The notes: a model not told the origin generated them from the letters alone. DNA of 64,000 nucleotides from Lentisphaeria bacterium (GCA_017450705.1 JAFSTC010000073.1:37449-101448), one strand, 5' to 3'. Shown: positions 9,544 to 19,301, numbered from the stretch's first letter. A program made the numbers and translations.

Positions 9544-12444
9544 TCAGTTTTTTTCTTTCGCCGCCGTGTGATCGATGGATATCGCCGCCAGTTTCCCGCG
9601 GAACATCTCAGCTCCGGAAGGCAGACCGAACTCATGCTTGACGTGTCCCCCGAAGACCGCCGGTTTGAAGTACAGCGCCAGGTGCTTCGGGAAAGCGAAA
9701 CGTTTTTCCTTGCCGTTCACCTTGAAAACCAGTTCATCGAGGTCGTAGCGTATCTCGACGTCGGACCATTTGCCCGGTTCCAGCGGCAGCCCGGTCGCGA
9801 ATTTGGAGGTTTTGAGTTTCCGGTCGCCGAAAGTAAAGCAGAGCCGGTCGTTTTGGGCATACACGGTCACCGAGCCGAGGATCCGGTCGAAGTGCCGGAA
9901 GAGCGTGTAGACACCTGTATCGGGAAGCGGTTCCGGCTTGATCCGGAACTTCAGCGTGAAACAGCCGCGGGGGAAAGTCTCCTGCGGGAAGTGGAGATAA
10001 CTTTTGCCGTCGAAATCCAGCACGTTTTTCCCGTCTTCCACGATCCAGCGCGGGGCGTGGCGTCCATCGGGGAGTTTGAAGTTGTGCATCGCGCCCGCGT
10101 ACTCGTATCCGCCGCCCAGATCGCAGATGAAATAAGGATCGAACCCGTTGAGCGGCATCGCATCTCCCGGCGCCGGATCGAATTTCCACGCAAGGCGGGG
10201 CACAAGGGCGCTGTACACGGGGACGGGAAAAACGGCATCATACGTTTCGCTGTGCAGCGGAAGCTCTTCCATCTTCGGAGGGATCGCTTTGGGAAGCACC
10301 GGGGTCGAACGGAAGATCTTTCCCGATACGGTGACCGCGCGCATCTGGCAAATGGGATAACGCCGCTCAGAGCGGAGTTTCGCCGAAAAAGACGCCCGGT
10401 CGCTGTCCAGCGGGAACGGGATATCCAGCAGTTTCCGGTCGTCCGAAAGTTTCAGACGGCACCTGGGGAAAGCGTGGGCCACGCTGCCGTATTTGAGGAC
10501 GTCCGCGACGGAAGACGTGAAGGTCTCTCCGTCGACGGTGACGCGGATCTGCGCCTTTTCCGCATTCGCCCGGGGGATGGAAAGGATGAAGCGGCTTACG
10601 GCGCGCCAGACGAGGGAGCGGCTTTTCACGGCGTCGCCGGTACGGGTGAACGCCCCCAGCGTGACATTGGGGAAGCCCCACTCGCGGGACTTCCAGTCTC
10701 CCCCTTCAGGAACTTCGATCCGGATCGGACGGAAACCGCTGCGGTCGGTCGAAAACGCTCCCGTGATATTGACATATTTTTCCGGGTCGAACTCCCGCTG
10801 CGGATCGACGGCGAAGACTTCCCGTCCGAAATCGGTCACTTCGAGAGAGGCGAGTTTTTCCCCGGCGTCCACGGAGCCCGTCAGCTGCACCGTGCCGTCG
10901 GCATTCATTTTCGCGTCGAACTCCCAGCGAAGGGGGGAGAGCAAGTCGCGCAGACTCTGACGCACCGATTTGTAGTTGTAGCAGAACGTCGGCAGCAGCC
11001 GCACGTACTGCAGATTTTCGTAAGTCAGCTTTTTCCCGTCGGCGCCCGTCACGGTCAGGCGCGGCGTCAGCACGACGTGCCGGCTGAGTTTTTCGCTGGG
11101 CACGCGGAACGTCACGGCGCGGAGAGAATCGCGGTCGAACTTTTCCGCGGGGAGACGGAGCAGCGTCTTTCCCGCGAGATCGCGGACTTCAAGCTCCGCC
11201 GTGTAGGTCCCGGAAGTGCCGTCGGGGATGTTCAGCAGTTCGAAGTCCAGACTTTCGCCCAGTTTCAGCGTCTCCCGGTACGAAAGCGCCATGGGCGGGA
11301 CGTTGAGATCGTCGCCGGGATTCGGAGAAGGTTTTTCCTTGCGCATCACGCTGGCATAATAACGGACGAGACGCTGCAGAACGAGGGAATTGTACAGCGT
11401 CGGCTGCCAGCAGGTGTTTTCGTTGAACTCGTTCCACTCGAAGAAAAAGACCATGTCGGGATCGAAGACGAGCAGGCGGTTGAGGATCTCGCGGGCGCTC
11501 CCCGTGCCGTCTTCGGTAAAGTTGACCCCGCTCATATGGTTGATGTAGCCGTGCTGCGCGACCCCGGCGACGAGTTTGCCGCGGTTTTCGGGTTTGGAGA
11601 GTTCCTCGAGCAGAAGCGGCGCGATCTCCTCATCCCAGAGCCGGCAATCCAAAATCTGCATGTAACCGGCCTCAAAACGGCGGGTGCCCGGATGGAGCTG
11701 GATCGCGCCGTAGACGCGCAGGATGTCGGCGATGCGTTTCCGGTATTTGGCCCGCATCGCGTCGTCCCACTTGCCCGTTTTGTAATAGACGCCGGTGTCG
11801 GCGGGGTCGATCACCAGACTGCCGAAGACCGCAAAGGTGTCTCCGAACTCCTTTTTGAGGTCGTTCAGAAACTTCTCCATCACGGAAAGCGAAACGCGCC
11901 TGCTGTTGTAGGTGGAAATGGGGATGCGGCCGTCGATCCTCGGCGAGTACGGCGAGGCGAGGGCCTGTTTCAGCACGTCGCGGGCATTGCTTCCTTTTAC
12001 GGTCAGACGCTGCCCGTCGCCGAAGGAGAACTGGAGGAATTCCTTGTAATCCTTCAGTTGCGGGGCGCGGGCGATATATTCCAGGGCCTGCGCGCGGTTT
12101 TTGCTTTTGGAGGTCCCGCCGACGAAACTCAAACTGCCGCCGCCGTCGAACCCGTAGCGCAGCCGGATCAGACTGTCGCGGAGAAAGGACTCTTCGGTGA
12201 TGAAGGCGAAATCCGTCTTGTACCGCGTATTGCGGTCGAAAAAGAGCGGGCGGTCGATGTAGCCGCCGAGAAAATTCTGGAACAAACCGTACTTGTACTG
12301 GATCTCCGGGTACATCAGCGTGCGCTCGGCGACGCGCCGCCTTTTTGCGGCGGGCAGCGGAGAACTCCCGGTGCGGGTAAACGGAATGGTCTCCGCACTC
12401 AGCGAAAACAGCAGAAAAGGCAAAGCCAGCAGCAGTTTTTTCAT
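9544..12444 (-). CDS. Secreted GH99/GH71-like glycosidase, paralog A
   Basis: The protein has 966 residues with a signal peptide (MKKLLLALPFLLFSLSAE). A barrel-like N-terminal half ends in FEWNEFNENTCWQPT, which resembles the catalytic WNEW-E block of GH99 and WbsX-type proteins. A middle beta-rich region follows, then a C-terminal LamG-like lectin region (about 780-960; GCFTLKFRIKPEPLP, FGGHVKHEFGLPSGAEMFRG). It is a paralog of the genes at 21347 and 25166 but more diverged. I chose the ATG at 12444 because GGAGA sits 6 bases upstream; ATG 12456 lacks a good site. A consensus promoter (12475-12503) precedes it. Substrate unknown; alpha-mannan-type glycans are known for GH99. Confidence 0.75.
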   Translation of the reverse strand: MKKLLLALPFLLFSLSAETIPFTRTGSSPLPAAKRRRVAERTLMYPEIQYKYGLFQNFLGGYIDRPLFFDRNTRYKTDFAFITEESFLRDSLIRLRYGFDGGGSLSFVGGTSKSKNRAQALEYIARAPQLKDYKEFLQFSFGDGQRLTVKGSNARDVLKQALASPYSPRIDGRIPISTYNSRRVSLSVMEKFLNDLKKEFGDTFAVFGSLVIDPADTGVYYKTGKWDDAMRAKYRKRIADILRVYGAIQLHPGTRRFEAGYMQILDCRLWDEEIAPLLLEELSKPENRGKLVAGVAQHGYINHMSGVNFTEDGTGSAREILNRLLVFDPDMVFFFEWNEFNENTCWQPTLYNSLVLQRLVRYYASVMRKEKPSPNPGDDLNVPPMALSYRETLKLGESLDFELLNIPDGTSGTYTAELEVRDLAGKTLLRLPAEKFDRDSLRAVTFRVPSEKLSRHVVLTPRLTVTGADGKKLTYENLQYVRLLPTFCYNYKSVRQSLRDLLSPLRWEFDAKMNADGTVQLTGSVDAGEKLASLEVTDFGREVFAVDPQREFDPEKYVNITGAFSTDRSGFRPIRIEVPEGGDWKSREWGFPNVTLGAFTRTGDAVKSRSLVWRAVSRFILSIPRANAEKAQIRVTVDGETFTSSVADVLKYGSVAHAFPRCRLKLSDDRKLLDIPFPLDSDRASFSAKLRSERRYPICQMRAVTVSGKIFRSTPVLPKAIPPKMEELPLHSETYDAVFPVPVYSALVPRLAWKFDPAPGDAMPLNGFDPYFICDLGGGYEYAGAMHNFKLPDGRHAPRWIVEDGKNVLDFDGKSYLHFPQETFPRGCFTLKFRIKPEPLPDTGVYTLFRHFDRILGSVTVYAQNDRLCFTFGDRKLKTSKFATGLPLEPGKWSDVEIRYDLDELVFKVNGKEKRFAFPKHLALYFKPAVFGGHVKHEFGLPSGAEMFRGKLAAISIDHTAAKEKN

Positions 12445-12474
12445 ACATCTCTCCATGATTTCGAACGGTCCCGT

Positions 12475-12503
12475 ATTATACCACCGAAACAGCCGGGATT
12501 CAA
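12475..12503 (-). promoter_or_regulatory. Promoter of the GH99/71-like paralog A
   Basis: Read on the minus strand: TTGAAT (12503-12498), 17 bases, then TATAAT (12480-12475), 31 bases before the start codon. It overlaps the stop codon of the upstream AraC-type gene, so the glycosidase can be transcribed independently of that gene. Confidence 0.7.
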
Positions 12504-13102
12504 GCGGCGCGGATGGAATAGTTTTGCCAAATCATGGGATGGTGCGGCTTTTTTCCGCTTCCCTCCCCGCCGACGATCCCCTGCCCGCGGCGCTTCTGAT
12601 ACGCCCTCGGGGAGACGCCGTAGCATTTTTTGAAATCCGTCGCCAGGTACTGGGGGGAAGCGTAGCCGAGATGGGCGGCGACCTCCTTGACGGAATACTC
12701 CGGCATGCCGAGCAGTTCGGCCGCGGACTCCAGACGCTTTTTGCGGATGTACTCCCCCGGCGTCGTACCCAGATGCACCGAAAAAAGCCGGATGACGGTC
12801 ACGACGGTCGTCCCGGAGAGGGACGCCAGCGTCTCCAGCGTGATGCGCTGCCCGGGATGGGAGGAGATGTAATCCAGCATCCGCAGCAGGGCGTCGGGCA
12901 TCCGGCTCTCGCGGAGCGCCCGGGAGACCATCATCATCACCTTGAGGGTGAAGAGCACGTTCTTTTCCCTCTGTTCCCCGGTGTTGCCCGGGAAGAGTTC
13001 AGCGGCCTCCTGCTGGAGCGCTTCGGCCAGATCGTGGGATCCGCTGCTGAAATGCTTGCGGCCAGCGTCTCCTCTCCTCCCGCCCTCCGCGGGTAGACGC
13101 AA
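12500..13102 (-). CDS. AraC-family DNA-binding protein, N-terminally short
   Basis: The C-terminal about 100 residues are a clear AraC/XylS double helix-turn-helix (ITLETLASLSGTTVVTVIRL; VKEVAAHLGYASPQYLATDF; YGVSPRAYQKRR). Codon use is typical from about 13075 downward, but there is no room for the usual 160-180 residue sensor domain, because the promoter of the divergent GntR gene starts at 13170. The start is uncertain: TTG at 13102 (200 residues) or GTG at 12958 (152 residues, with AGAGGGA upstream). It is either a stand-alone short AraC protein or a remnant that lost its sensor domain. It is followed by a GH99/71-like gene, its likely target. Confidence 0.7.
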   Translation of the reverse strand: MRLPAEGGRRGDAGRKHFSSGSHDLAEALQQEAAELFPGNTGEQREKNVLFTLKVMMMVSRALRESRMPDALLRMLDYISSHPGQRITLETLASLSGTTVVTVIRLFSVHLGTTPGEYIRKKRLESAAELLGMPEYSVKEVAAHLGYASPQYLATDFKKCYGVSPRAYQKRRGQGIVGGEGSGKKPHHPMIWQNYSIRAA

Positions 13103-13169
13103 ACAACGGCGCGACGGGGGGCGCCGGACCGTCTCAGAGGCGAAAAAGAAACTTTTTTCCGAACACCTC

Positions 13170-13198
13170 TTGACAAAGCATGATTCCTGGTGTATCTT
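13170..13198 (+). promoter_or_regulatory. Promoter of the second GntR gene
   Basis: TTGACA (13170-13175), a 17-base spacer and TATCTT (13193-13198), with the GntR start at 13238. It lies in the divergent gap next to the short AraC gene. Confidence 0.7.
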
Positions 13199-13237
13199 TA
13201 GCAACGAAGGACTAACCACATCATCAAACCATATAAA

Positions 13238-14338
13238 ATGAATACGAAGCGGGTCAAGACGAAAGCGGAAACGATCACCGACCAGCTGCGCGGCGAGATC
13301 GTCGGGGGCGAGTTCGCCGAGGGGCAGCTCCCGTCGAAGCTGGATCTTGCGGCGCACTTCGGCGTCAGTCACCGCACGATGGAGACGGTGCTCAACCGCC
13401 TCCGCGAAGAAGGCCTCATCCGCTGTGTTCGAGGAACGGGGATATTCGTCAATACCGTTGTCAAGGATGTCCACAATCTCACGCCGCGCCTTGTGCTGAC
13501 GCTGATGCCGGCGTGCTCGATCTTCGAGGATGAACCCTACAACACGCTGCGGCTGGAAGCGTTCCGCCGCGGACTTATTCCGATTAATCTGCCCATGCCG
13601 GACAGATATGTGAAGCTCTCCCTGCTCGAAAAAACGACCCTGACGCAAATTTTGCGCGCTCCCATCCGCGGTGTAATCTACAACGGCCGCGGGTATCGGA
13701 CCGAACCTTTTCTCGACAACTGGCGCAATCTGCGGTCGGTGGCGCTGGGAAATTTCGACAGTGAATCCGATCCGCCCGGCAGTTCCGTCCTGAGGGACCA
13801 CGAGGCAGGGGCGGAAAAACTGGCGCGGCACTTCATCGAAAAAGGCTGCCGCCGTCTGGCCGTTCTGGGAAGCTACCTTCCGCCGGACGTCCCGAGAAAC
13901 GAAAAATATTGGAAAAACCACGTTTCGACCCAGTGTCTGAATGGTGTCTCCCGTGCGACGCAAGAGGCGGGACTTCCCCCCCCGGAACGGCACTTCATGC
14001 AGAACCCGCCGAATATGGGCGAACCGCTCTCGCGGGAAACTCAGGAGGAGTTGACAAGCCTCATCACCCGATATGACGGAATCATCTGCACCGTGGACTT
14101 TTTCGCATATACGCTGATCAGGTTCGCCGGTACGCTGGGCGTGCGTGTTCCGGAAGACCTGCTGGTATCCGGAGAAGGCGACACCCCCTGGTGTTCGCGG
14201 TTCGAAACGAAGATCACGACGATGTCCCTGATGGCCGACGAACTCTGTGCCCGGGCCTTCCGGATCATCGAGGAAGGCGGCATTCATCATGAAAAGGTCG
14301 TCCCGAATATCATATACAGAAACAGTACCGACAGATAA
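13238..14338 (+). CDS. GntR-family regulator with LacI-type sensing domain (module 2)
   Basis: A 366-residue protein with a GntR winged helix (about 1-75; [20 protein letters not shown] and [11 protein letters not shown]) and a LacI-like ligand domain (about 85-360; [59 protein letters not shown]). It should control the following pseudopilin, GH123-like and small secreted genes. No Shine-Dalgarno sequence is visible before the ATG (the leader is AT-rich), which is unusual here. The promoter is at 13170-13198. Confidence 0.9.
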   Translation: MNTKRVKTKAETITDQLRGEIVGGEFAEGQLPSKLDLAAHFGVSHRTMETVLNRLREEGLIRCVRGTGIFVNTVVKDVHNLTPRLVLTLMPACSIFEDEPYNTLRLEAFRRGLIPINLPMPDRYVKLSLLEKTTLTQILRAPIRGVIYNGRGYRTEPFLDNWRNLRSVALGNFDSESDPPGSSVLRDHEAGAEKLARHFIEKGCRRLAVLGSYLPPDVPRNEKYWKNHVSTQCLNGVSRATQEAGLPPPERHFMQNPPNMGEPLSRETQEELTSLITRYDGIICTVDFFAYTLIRFAGTLGVRVPEDLLVSGEGDTPWCSRFETKITTMSLMADELCARAFRIIEEGGIHHEKVVPNIIYRNSTDR

Positions 14339-14366
14339 CAATCCCCGCAACAGAAAGGATTTTTGT

Positions 14367-15194
14367 ATGAAGGCCGAAACTCTTTTTTCCATTTCGGAGC
14401 AGCGGAAAGCATCGATCGAATATTCTGACGGCCCCATCCGCCGGGATCGCAATCCGGGCGGCAGGATGCGGTCCCCCGAACGCCCCGGCAAATCCCTCGT
14501 TGTCCTGCCCGCCCGTTTCACGCTCATAGAACTTTTGGTCGTCATTGCGATCATCGCCATTCTGGCCGCGATGCTGATGCCTGCCCTGCAGCAGGCGCGG
14601 GAGCGGGGACGGACCATCAGCTGTGCAAGCAATCTCAGGCAGATCGGGACGGCGTACGGCATGTACAACACGACTTTCGAGGGGTGGCTTTACGCCGGGG
14701 ACCGTTCGGCCCATCGCACGGCCTTCTGGCACCAGCTCTGCGGCTATCTTAATCTGGAGGGCAAAAAAATCGCGGGGACTTCTTTCAACGGGGTGCCCAG
14801 AGGAACGCTCAGGTGTCCGACCTCGGTGGAAGCGGCCGTATGGACTTCGGTCCTGACCGACTACGGCCCCAACCTGTGTCTGGGAAAAAACGGCATTTAC
14901 GCCCCCTGGTCGCGGCTGAACGACGGACAGTTCCACACGGCGCGGATGAAATGGCCTTCGCGCATCCTCTATTTTTCGGAGATCAAACGGTTTTACGAGG
15001 GAGGCGGTTCGTGCAATCCCGACTGGGGCGGCGACCGGGAGGGCAATCATGACCCGCGCCACGCCTCCGGAACATCCATCAACGCCGTTCTGGTCGACGG
15101 TCATGTGGAGAATTTTCATGCCGAACGGTTCGTCTCGCGCTACAAAGGCTACCGTTACAGATACACCGCGACGGATACCGTGGGCGAAAGATAA
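14367..15194 (+). CDS. Pseudopilin-like protein with long leader (module 2)
   Basis: This 275-residue protein carries the [11 protein letters not shown] segment, but only after a 50-residue polar and basic leader, far longer than the 10-35 residues in the other three copies here. The residue before the Phe is Arg. The C-terminal motif is [16 protein letters not shown], with 11 residues between His and Asp-Gly instead of 9. AAAGGAT lies before the chosen ATG; no later in-frame ATG precedes the hydrophobic segment except within the helix. It begins 28 bases after the GntR stop and is followed 22 bases later by a GH123-like gene. Confidence 0.85.
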   Translation: MKAETLFSISEQRKASIEYSDGPIRRDRNPGGRMRSPERPGKSLVVLPARFTLIELLVVIAIIAILAAMLMPALQQARERGRTISCASNLRQIGTAYGMYNTTFEGWLYAGDRSAHRTAFWHQLCGYLNLEGKKIAGTSFNGVPRGTLRCPTSVEAAVWTSVLTDYGPNLCLGKNGIYAPWSRLNDGQFHTARMKWPSRILYFSEIKRFYEGGGSCNPDWGGDREGNHDPRHASGTSINAVLVDGHVENFHAERFVSRYKGYRYRYTATDTVGER

Positions 15195-15216
15195 ATTTTT
15201 CTTGCGGAGGAAAACG

Positions 15217-18200
15217 ATGAAGAAACGTCTGTCCCTTGCCGTCGCGGCACTTCTTGCGGCGGCGGTTCCCGCTGTGGAATACAAAACTCTGAGCTATAAA
15301 GAAAAATTGCAGCGCTTCACCGAAGCGGGCGGCTTCGACGACGCAAAACTCTTCGGTGTGACTTTCGACAGACTCCATCTCAACTCCGACTGGTGCCGGG
15401 GGCGGGGCCGGGCGCAGGGCGTCAGGGACATCAATCTGGCCCTGCGGGGGCTGCGGGGCTTCGACACCCTCGGCGCCTACCGGGCGGAACCCGACGAAAA
15501 CCTCAAATATTCCGCGTTGGGCAACGTCGATCCGCACGAAGGGACCATGATCTTCTGGGCGGCGGGACTGGATCACAATCCCGGCGACCGGCTCACAGAC
15601 GGAAAGAAGCGGACCAATATCGCCCTCTCCGAACTGCGGTTCGGCAACGGCAAAGATCACATTTCCATAAAAGTCTACGAGTACAACGGCGGCCTCAGCG
15701 CTCTGTGGAGCAGTTCCGCCGCGCCCGAAATAAAGGGGTTGGCCGCCATCGCCGTATGCGACACGAGGATCGACTTCGTCCGCGGCCAGTGGTATCAGGT
15801 CGCCGTCACCTGGACGCCGACACATATCGCCCTCTACGTCAACGGCAAGCTCCGGGCCAGATCCGGCATGCCGGCGAAACACCGTCTCACGGCCGGTCTC
15901 CGCATGAAACAGGAGGATTCCTTCATCGGCATCCGCAGCAAATTCTACGACGACGATCACAGGTACGCCGCGGGCATCGACGATTACGTGCTCCTCAAGC
16001 GGGCGCTCACGGATATCGAGATCGCCAACAGTTACGCAAAACTCGTCAAGGGCGGCGGCGTGGAACTGCGTCCCTTCACCGTCAATTTCAACGGCGTCGA
16101 CACGGGCGAAAAAAAGATCGACAAGCTGGAGGCCGTCTTCGACCTCTCCGGTCTCGAAAACGAAGAACGGACACAGCTGAACGAAGGAAAACTGCCGATC
16201 CATTGCGTCCTCACCGGGCCCGACGGCAAAGTGGTGAGTTCGCGGAAACTTGACATCCGCCGCACCGGCGCAAGTCACATTTTCGAAGGCGTGGACAGGC
16301 CCGGCAAATACACGCTCGCCGTCACGGTGGGAAATCACAAGGGCTCCTTCTCCGTGGTCCGTCCCGATTTTACATTTCTGGGCAACGGCATCGGCGAAGA
16401 GGAGACCGTCCCCGAAATTTTCAAAGGCTTCCGGCCCGAAGGACGCAAGGTCCACCTGTGGAACAGAGTGTATGTTTTCGGGGACGGTCCTCTGCCGGAG
16501 CACATCGAGGCATACGGGAAACCCCTTCTGACTCAGGCTCCCGTGCTCTCGCTGGACGGCCGGAAGATCGTCTGGCGCGCAGAAGAGACCGTCACCGCCC
16601 CCTGCTCCGTCACCTATACGGGAACGGGGACGGCAGAAGACTGCACCATCCGCTACCGGACGAAGGTGGAATACGACGGGCTCATCGACCTCTCTTTCTC
16701 CATCGGCGGGCAGCCGCAGGTTCGCTCCATGCGTCTTGACTGGCAAGTCCGCAAGGATGCCGCGGAGTTCCTGCTGACGCCACAGCTCAAGCCGGCGGGA
16801 GCCTGCGCCTTTCCCTTCCCCATAAGCAAACTCGACAGTCAGCTGTGGCTGGCCGGAGAAGGAACGGGCGGCTTCTGCTGGACGGCCGAAAACGACGCAA
16901 ACTGGGTGTACGGCGACCGCGAAAAAGTTCTTTTCGGCGACACGGATTCCGGCAAGTGCTCGGTACGGATGATAACCCGGCAGGTGAAACTGCCGGAGGA
17001 TGTGACCTACACCTCTCTTTTTATCGCTACGCCGACCCGGCCGCTGAAAGTCCGCAAGCGCTTCAACGCTTTCGGAGGCGCGCCCCGCTATCCTCAGTCC
17101 ATCAACTACACGGGAGCCGATCAGTCGTCGGGGGCCTATACGGGAGTCTTCGATCTGCGTCCCGGAAAAAACGCCGGAAGATTCTGGGACAAGGCCCGAC
17201 CCCGCAGTCTGCGCCCCTACAACGCGGCGGACTCCGGAAGCGACGTCATGCCCGAAGCGCTCTATCTGCGCAAATACGCGGAGATCCCCGGTGAATACAG
17301 CTACCGCATGCCCTACTGGCGCGTCGTTGACGCTTCCGGCAAACAGGTCCGGGAATATCAGAATTCCATTTCGTTCTGCAACGGCACGTTCATTACCGAC
17401 TACCTCATGCGCAACAACAAGATACTGCTGGACTCCAAGTACGGCGGCAAGATCGGCCAGCTCAATTACGATCTGGCCCACAACACATTGTGCGGCAATC
17501 CGCTGCACAAATGCGCCTTCAGGGACCGGTTCGGACGGCTCATCAAGACATTCGTCGTCCTCAAAAAACGCAGACTTTTCGAACGGACCATCCGTCTGTG
17601 TCATTCCCGCGGCATCACGCTGTCGCTCCACGCACAGGACCGTTTCTGCCCCGTTCTCCACGGTCTGGGCGACCTCTGGCAGCCGGGAGAACAGCATTGC
17701 GCCGTCCTCAAGGACAACCCCTTCGCCTTGATCGACGGGACGGTGAACGAACGGCTGTTCCGCTCGGAATACAACCGCGACGTCATCGGGACCGGTCTTG
17801 AAATGAGTCTGGCGCTGGCCCAGCTCAACCGCAAAAATTACGATATTCCCGAAGCGACCATCGCGTCGATGACCATGATGCTGCTCTACGACATCGACTT
17901 CTCCCGGGGATGGACCGCGTGGAGGCAGACTTTCCGGCTGTGGGATATTTTTCAGAACTACGATTTCGGTTCTCCGGAAGTCGAGTCACACAAGTTTTAC
18001 CGCCAGAAGGAGGTGACGAGCGACAACCCCCATGTTCAGATCACCTGGTACGACTGCCCCCGGGGCCGCAAACTTTTCGCCCTGTGCAACCGCACGAAGG
18101 AGCCGCAGAAGGCGGTGATAAACTTTGGCGGAACGATCCCGCAAAACCTCTCCGCGAGGGAGGAATTCTACAAAAAAGACGTGAGCATCTCCGGGGGAAA

Positions 18201-18264
18201 AACGGAAGTCGTCGTCCCGCCCCGGGCTTTTCTCCTGATCGGAACGCCGGAGAAAGCGCGCTGA
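15217..18264 (+). CDS. Secreted GH123-like (DUF6067-type) glycosidase with LamG region, module 2
   Basis: A 1015-residue protein with signal peptide MKKRLSLAVAALLAAAVPAVE, a LamG-like region (about 95-280; GQWYQVAVTWTPTHIALYVN), and the same catalytic-region blocks as the gene at 2862: HLWNRVYVFGDGPLPEHIE, WTAENDANWVYG, YDLAHNTLCGN and LGDLWQPGEQ (near 778-830). It lacks the CBM9-like domain of that paralog, which explains its shorter length. GCGGAGG lies before the ATG. The two proteins are clearly diverged and probably act on different linkages. Confidence 0.75.
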   Translation: MKKRLSLAVAALLAAAVPAVEYKTLSYKEKLQRFTEAGGFDDAKLFGVTFDRLHLNSDWCRGRGRAQGVRDINLALRGLRGFDTLGAYRAEPDENLKYSALGNVDPHEGTMIFWAAGLDHNPGDRLTDGKKRTNIALSELRFGNGKDHISIKVYEYNGGLSALWSSSAAPEIKGLAAIAVCDTRIDFVRGQWYQVAVTWTPTHIALYVNGKLRARSGMPAKHRLTAGLRMKQEDSFIGIRSKFYDDDHRYAAGIDDYVLLKRALTDIEIANSYAKLVKGGGVELRPFTVNFNGVDTGEKKIDKLEAVFDLSGLENEERTQLNEGKLPIHCVLTGPDGKVVSSRKLDIRRTGASHIFEGVDRPGKYTLAVTVGNHKGSFSVVRPDFTFLGNGIGEEETVPEIFKGFRPEGRKVHLWNRVYVFGDGPLPEHIEAYGKPLLTQAPVLSLDGRKIVWRAEETVTAPCSVTYTGTGTAEDCTIRYRTKVEYDGLIDLSFSIGGQPQVRSMRLDWQVRKDAAEFLLTPQLKPAGACAFPFPISKLDSQLWLAGEGTGGFCWTAENDANWVYGDREKVLFGDTDSGKCSVRMITRQVKLPEDVTYTSLFIATPTRPLKVRKRFNAFGGAPRYPQSINYTGADQSSGAYTGVFDLRPGKNAGRFWDKARPRSLRPYNAADSGSDVMPEALYLRKYAEIPGEYSYRMPYWRVVDASGKQVREYQNSISFCNGTFITDYLMRNNKILLDSKYGGKIGQLNYDLAHNTLCGNPLHKCAFRDRFGRLIKTFVVLKKRRLFERTIRLCHSRGITLSLHAQDRFCPVLHGLGDLWQPGEQHCAVLKDNPFALIDGTVNERLFRSEYNRDVIGTGLEMSLALAQLNRKNYDIPEATIASMTMMLLYDIDFSRGWTAWRQTFRLWDIFQNYDFGSPEVESHKFYRQKEVTSDNPHVQITWYDCPRGRKLFALCNRTKEPQKAVINFGGTIPQNLSAREEFYKKDVSISGGKTEVVVPPRAFLLIGTPEKAR

Positions 18265-18309
18265 CATTTTCAAATGTGTATGCACAACGTGTGTTTCCGA
18301 AAACATGAA

Positions 18310-19158
18310 ATGAAAAGAATTCTTTTGTTGACTGCCGCATTCACCGTGATTTCGGCCTTCGCGGAACTCCCGCAGTCGATCACCGTCGAATCCGGCAATA
18401 TCAGGATCCGTCTCGACGCAAAAAAGCGCTGGAACATCAACCGGATCGAATGGAAAAACACTCTCTGCGGCGTCGATACGCCCGGCGCCCATTACGGGGC
18501 AGTCTACCGTCCGATCGACAGCAGATTCCCCATCGGGACCGGACACGACGAATCGGGCGTCGGCGAAAAACTGCTGTCCCTGAAAATTTACGCCGACGGC
18601 AAAGAATTCATTCCTTCCGACAAGGTCATACGGGGGAATCAAATAAAGATCGAGCGGATCTCCGACATTGCGGATCTTTCGTCGCAAACGACCGCCATCA
18701 TCGAAAACGACGTCATTCGGGAAAAAACGCAGATCACGGCGAAAAAAACCGTAAAACTGGATCATCTTTACGTTTTCATGCACCCGTGGTCCCCGCGATT
18801 CGACCGGTTCCGCGCAGTCGGGGCGGACGGGGAAACGCTGGATGTGACGTTCAAGTCCGATAACTCCTTCCCCAACAGAAAATTCGTTCCGTCCGCAGCA
18901 TGGTACGATTCAAAAACGGGGATCGGCGTTGCGACCTTCATCAGAAACATCGAAGGGAAAAAAGCCCCCATGCGCTACCTGTGGGACCGCCGCAGTTACC
19001 GCAAAGACTATCTGTGCGACTATTATCACGCCGAATTTCCAGCGGGGCAGACCGTCGCGTGGGAAGCCGTCACCGGATTCTTTCAACAGTCCCCCGGCGG
19101 CAGGTGGGGCGCCGACGCGGATCTCCTGCTGAAAAAGCTGGCCGTTCCCCGCGACTGA
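18310..19158 (+). CDS. Secreted protein of unknown function, beta-sandwich-like
   Basis: A 282-residue protein with signal peptide MKRILLLTAAFTVISAFA. The mature part is rich in alternating polar and hydrophobic strands (ITVESGNIRIRLDAKKRWNI; HLYVFMHPWSPRFDRF), which would fit a galactose-mutarotase-like or carbohydrate-binding sandwich; I do not recognise a named family. The upstream in-frame ATG at 18274 would place 12 extra residues before the signal peptide, so 18310 is preferred, although its ribosome site is weak. It is the last gene of module 2 and is followed by a terminator at 19167. Confidence 0.65.
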   Translation: MKRILLLTAAFTVISAFAELPQSITVESGNIRIRLDAKKRWNINRIEWKNTLCGVDTPGAHYGAVYRPIDSRFPIGTGHDESGVGEKLLSLKIYADGKEFIPSDKVIRGNQIKIERISDIADLSSQTTAIIENDVIREKTQITAKKTVKLDHLYVFMHPWSPRFDRFRAVGADGETLDVTFKSDNSFPNRKFVPSAAWYDSKTGIGVATFIRNIEGKKAPMRYLWDRRSYRKDYLCDYYHAEFPAGQTVAWEAVTGFFQQSPGGRWGADADLLLKKLAVPRD

Positions 19159-19166
19159 CCGCGTCC

Positions 19167-19203
19167 GCCGGATGACTGCCGCAAATTCATCCGGCCGCGT
19201 TTT
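19167..19203 (+). terminator. Rho-independent terminator of module 2
   Basis: Perfect 9-base stem GCCGGATGA / TCATCCGGC (19167-19175 and 19187-19195) with an 11-base loop, followed after CGCG by TTTT. It sits 9 bases after the stop codon at 19158. Confidence 0.7.
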
Positions 19204-19231
19204 CGAGACCGCCCTTCCCCGGAAAAGGGAT

Positions 19232-19260
19232 TTGTATTTCGAGGGATGGGCGGTTATATT
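19232..19260 (+). promoter_or_regulatory. Promoter of the AraC gene of module 3
   Basis: TTGTAT (19232-19237), 17 bases, TATATT (19255-19260), 41 bases before the chosen AraC start. Confidence 0.6.
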
Positions 19261-19301
19261 TTTTGGCAGTCAAATGGAACATCACGGGAACGGGAGGAAA
19301 A

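Noticed and set aside
9526..12633. Long plus-strand open frame opposite the GH99/71-like paralog A
   Set aside because: Composition is Arg/Glu/Val-rich shadow sequence, and the minus strand has a signal peptide, promoter and homology to two paralogs.
12937..13176. Alternative minus-strand frame as a frameshifted sensor domain of the AraC gene
   Set aside because: About 79 residues without recognisable structure; codon use does not match, and it is too short for a sensor domain.
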